Below, in pieces: positions 12,619 through 13,545 of a DNA stretch of 13,545 nt (position 1 is its first letter; each line of letters opens with the position of its first letter). The notes under the pieces were generated by a model, which was not told where the DNA came from, ran no database searches, and was given only the letters and a program-made list of their open reading frames with translations. The position numbers and the translations under genes are program-made. Source of the DNA: an uncultured Hungatella sp. (GTDB taxonomy: Bacteria; Bacillota; Clostridia; Lachnospirales; Lachnospiraceae); contig CAJUJV010000091.1 of NCBI GenBank assembly GCA_910586845.1, positions 1 to 13,545 of the forward strand. The letters run 5' to 3'.

Positions 12619-12963
12619 TCACACCTCCTTCCCTTCGTATAATTCCACCAGGGCCAGCTGAGTGTTGGTGACTTCCTCCTGCAGAGCCAGATTCGTTTCA
12701 TACTGCTCCGCCAGCGCCAGCTGAGTGCTGGTCAGCTCTTCCTCCAGATCTGCCACTTTCTTCTGGAGTCTGCCGATGTCGGACTCCGGGAGATAGCTGA
12801 ATACCGGTTTAGGGTGGTCCGGATCCGTCACGTCCATGCGCTCCAGCTGTGCCCCCTCCGGGATATCCACAAACGCGGCGGGCAGGCCCTGGGGGACTTC
12901 TTCCTCGCCGTAGATAATCTGCCAGATCCGACCGGTCAGATCGTAGATGACTAATGCTCTCAT
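12619..12963 (-). CDS. Phage tail-region accessory protein with C-terminal coiled coil
   Basis: A 114-residue protein that I recognise as a frequent but unnamed neighbour of tail fibre genes in Lachnospiraceae prophages. The N-terminal globular part starts RALVIYDLTGRIWQIIYGEE and holds FVDIPEGAQLERMDVTDPDHPKP. From about residue 62 it is a coiled coil (GRLQKKVADLEEELTSTQLA). The coil contains two copies of a 21-residue unit, TSTQLALAEQYE and TNTQLALVELYE, mirrored by a 63-bp direct repeat in the DNA (period measured from 12653 to 12716). The coil suggests oligomerisation, perhaps as a fibre chaperone or tail tip part; this is inference. ATG at 12961-12963 has GTGAGG upstream. Confidence 0.8.
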   Translation of the reverse strand: MRALVIYDLTGRIWQIIYGEEEVPQGLPAAFVDIPEGAQLERMDVTDPDHPKPVFSYLPESDIGRLQKKVADLEEELTSTQLALAEQYETNLALQEEVTNTQLALVELYEGKEV

Positions 12964-13000
12964 GATTTTACCTCACTTTCTGAGTTTTCTTCGTATAAAT

Positions 13001-13545
13001 TTAGGCACTCAATATTACAGAATGGATACAGGCGCCGCCTCGAAAACTGTCTCCCCACTGATCAATGCCGTTATACCATACTCTAAACGCCAAAAAGTAT
13101 AAGTCTTTTGACAGCGTTGATGGTATATCTACGGTAATCGTCTGTCTGTTCCATCCCTTCGGTCCCTGTGCGCTGAAAATCCCTGTAAGAGTCTGATTAT
13201 TGCCGGTTATAAATCCGCCATACACGCCTACATATTCGATTGAATTTACATGAAACGTGGAACCGCTCACGTCAAACTTTATTTTTTTAAAGTGTCCATA
13301 TCTTATACTGCCATCCAATACCAAAAGGTAATAGTAACCGCTTGAATCCTTTTCTTTTGTCAATAAGGCGTTTCCGTTAGTGGTATCGTATGTAATGGGA
13401 TTGGATTCATCCACTGTATATCTGGTACTGGATGATGGACTTCCCGATCGGCTGCTTCTTATGTAGTAGGGGTATACCCTCTTAATTAAGCGGCATACCC
13501 CATTACTAAAAACCGTTTGGGCCGCCGTGACATCCACATATTTAG
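13001..13545 (-). CDS. C-terminal part of a phage tail fibre or receptor-binding protein (partial)
   Basis: The reading frame is open to the window edge, so about 181 C-terminal residues of a longer protein are seen; the GTG at 13535-13537 is not taken as a start. Content is rich in Ser, Thr, Gly and aromatics and short beta strands (YYYLLVLDGSIRYGHFKKIK, VNSIEYVGVYGGFITGN, WNRQTITVDIPSTL, LYFLAFRVWYNG), as in jelly-roll tail tip domains that bind cell-surface sugars. The family was not recognised. The position directly upstream of the coiled-coil accessory protein and lysis genes supports a receptor-binding or tail appendage role. No catalytic motif is seen. Confidence 0.65.
   Translation of the reverse strand, partial: KYVDVTAAQTVFSNGVCRLIKRVYPYYIRSSRSGSPSSSTRYTVDESNPITYDTTNGNALLTKEKDSSGYYYLLVLDGSIRYGHFKKIKFDVSGSTFHVNSIEYVGVYGGFITGNNQTLTGIFSAQGPKGWNRQTITVDIPSTLSKDLYFLAFRVWYNGIDQWGDSFRGGACIHSVILSA

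Larger units (their letters stand above)
9650..13545 (-). mobile_element. Late-gene end of a prophage (partial, continues past the window)
   Basis: From right to left on the - strand: tail/receptor-binding protein, coiled-coil accessory protein, two CD1375 proteins, type I toxin, membrane protein, holin, endolysin. This tail-to-lysis order is standard for temperate siphovirus-type prophages of Clostridia. The left limit is inferred to lie between the endolysin stop codon (9748) and the gdhA promoter (9624). Integrase, regulators and structural head genes would lie beyond 13545. Whether the prophage is intact cannot be judged here. Confidence 0.88.

Overview
The window looks like a chromosomal segment of a gut-type Firmicute, most probably Lachnospiraceae. 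The grounds are a DUF3881-family protein (to my knowledge confined mainly to that family), a glutamate dehydrogenase of the Clostridium type, a lipoprotein plus giant hybrid kinase pair, and a clostridial-type prophage with CD1375-family small proteins. All family assignments are from reading the translations; no database search was possible.

Layout. (1) Positions 1-1300, + strand: a badly decayed type I restriction subunit gene (hsdR), with frameshifts, an internal deletion, a mosaic 72-bp duplication and a lost 3' end. (2) Positions 1301-6832, - strand: a two-gene operon with its own promoter and terminator. It encodes an extracellular solute-binding lipoprotein followed 6 bp later by a 1309-residue hybrid histidine kinase (sensor, HAMP, PAS, degenerate GGDEF, GAF-like, HisKA, HATPase, REC). 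No permease is nearby, so the lipoprotein may be the ligand-binding partner of the kinase. (3) Positions 6867-7884, - strand: a DUF3881 gene with a near-consensus promoter. (4) Positions 8031-9624, - strand: gdhA, whose predicted mRNA begins with an 80-nt region that folds into a 26-bp stem. (5) About 9650 to beyond 13545: the late (tail to lysis) end of a prophage, read on the - strand as tail protein, coiled-coil protein, two CD1375 paralogues, a type I toxin, a small membrane protein, a holin and an endolysin. This end abuts the gdhA promoter region.

Two toxin-antitoxin systems sit inside the lysis module. The first is a HicAB cassette on the opposite strand between holin and endolysin, with a perfect consensus promoter that carries two inverted copies of a 12-bp operator. 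The second, at 11986-12312, is a compact and probably uncharacterised type I system. It has a 31-residue hydrophobic Hol-Tox/TxpA-like toxin on the - strand with its own promoter, a leader hairpin that masks the Shine-Dalgarno site, and a terminator. A convergent antisense RNA of about 93 nt on the + strand, with its own promoter and terminator, covers the toxin stop codon and 3' UTR. The loop of the toxin terminator is exactly the -35 box of the antitoxin promoter. This system is the most interesting item in the window.
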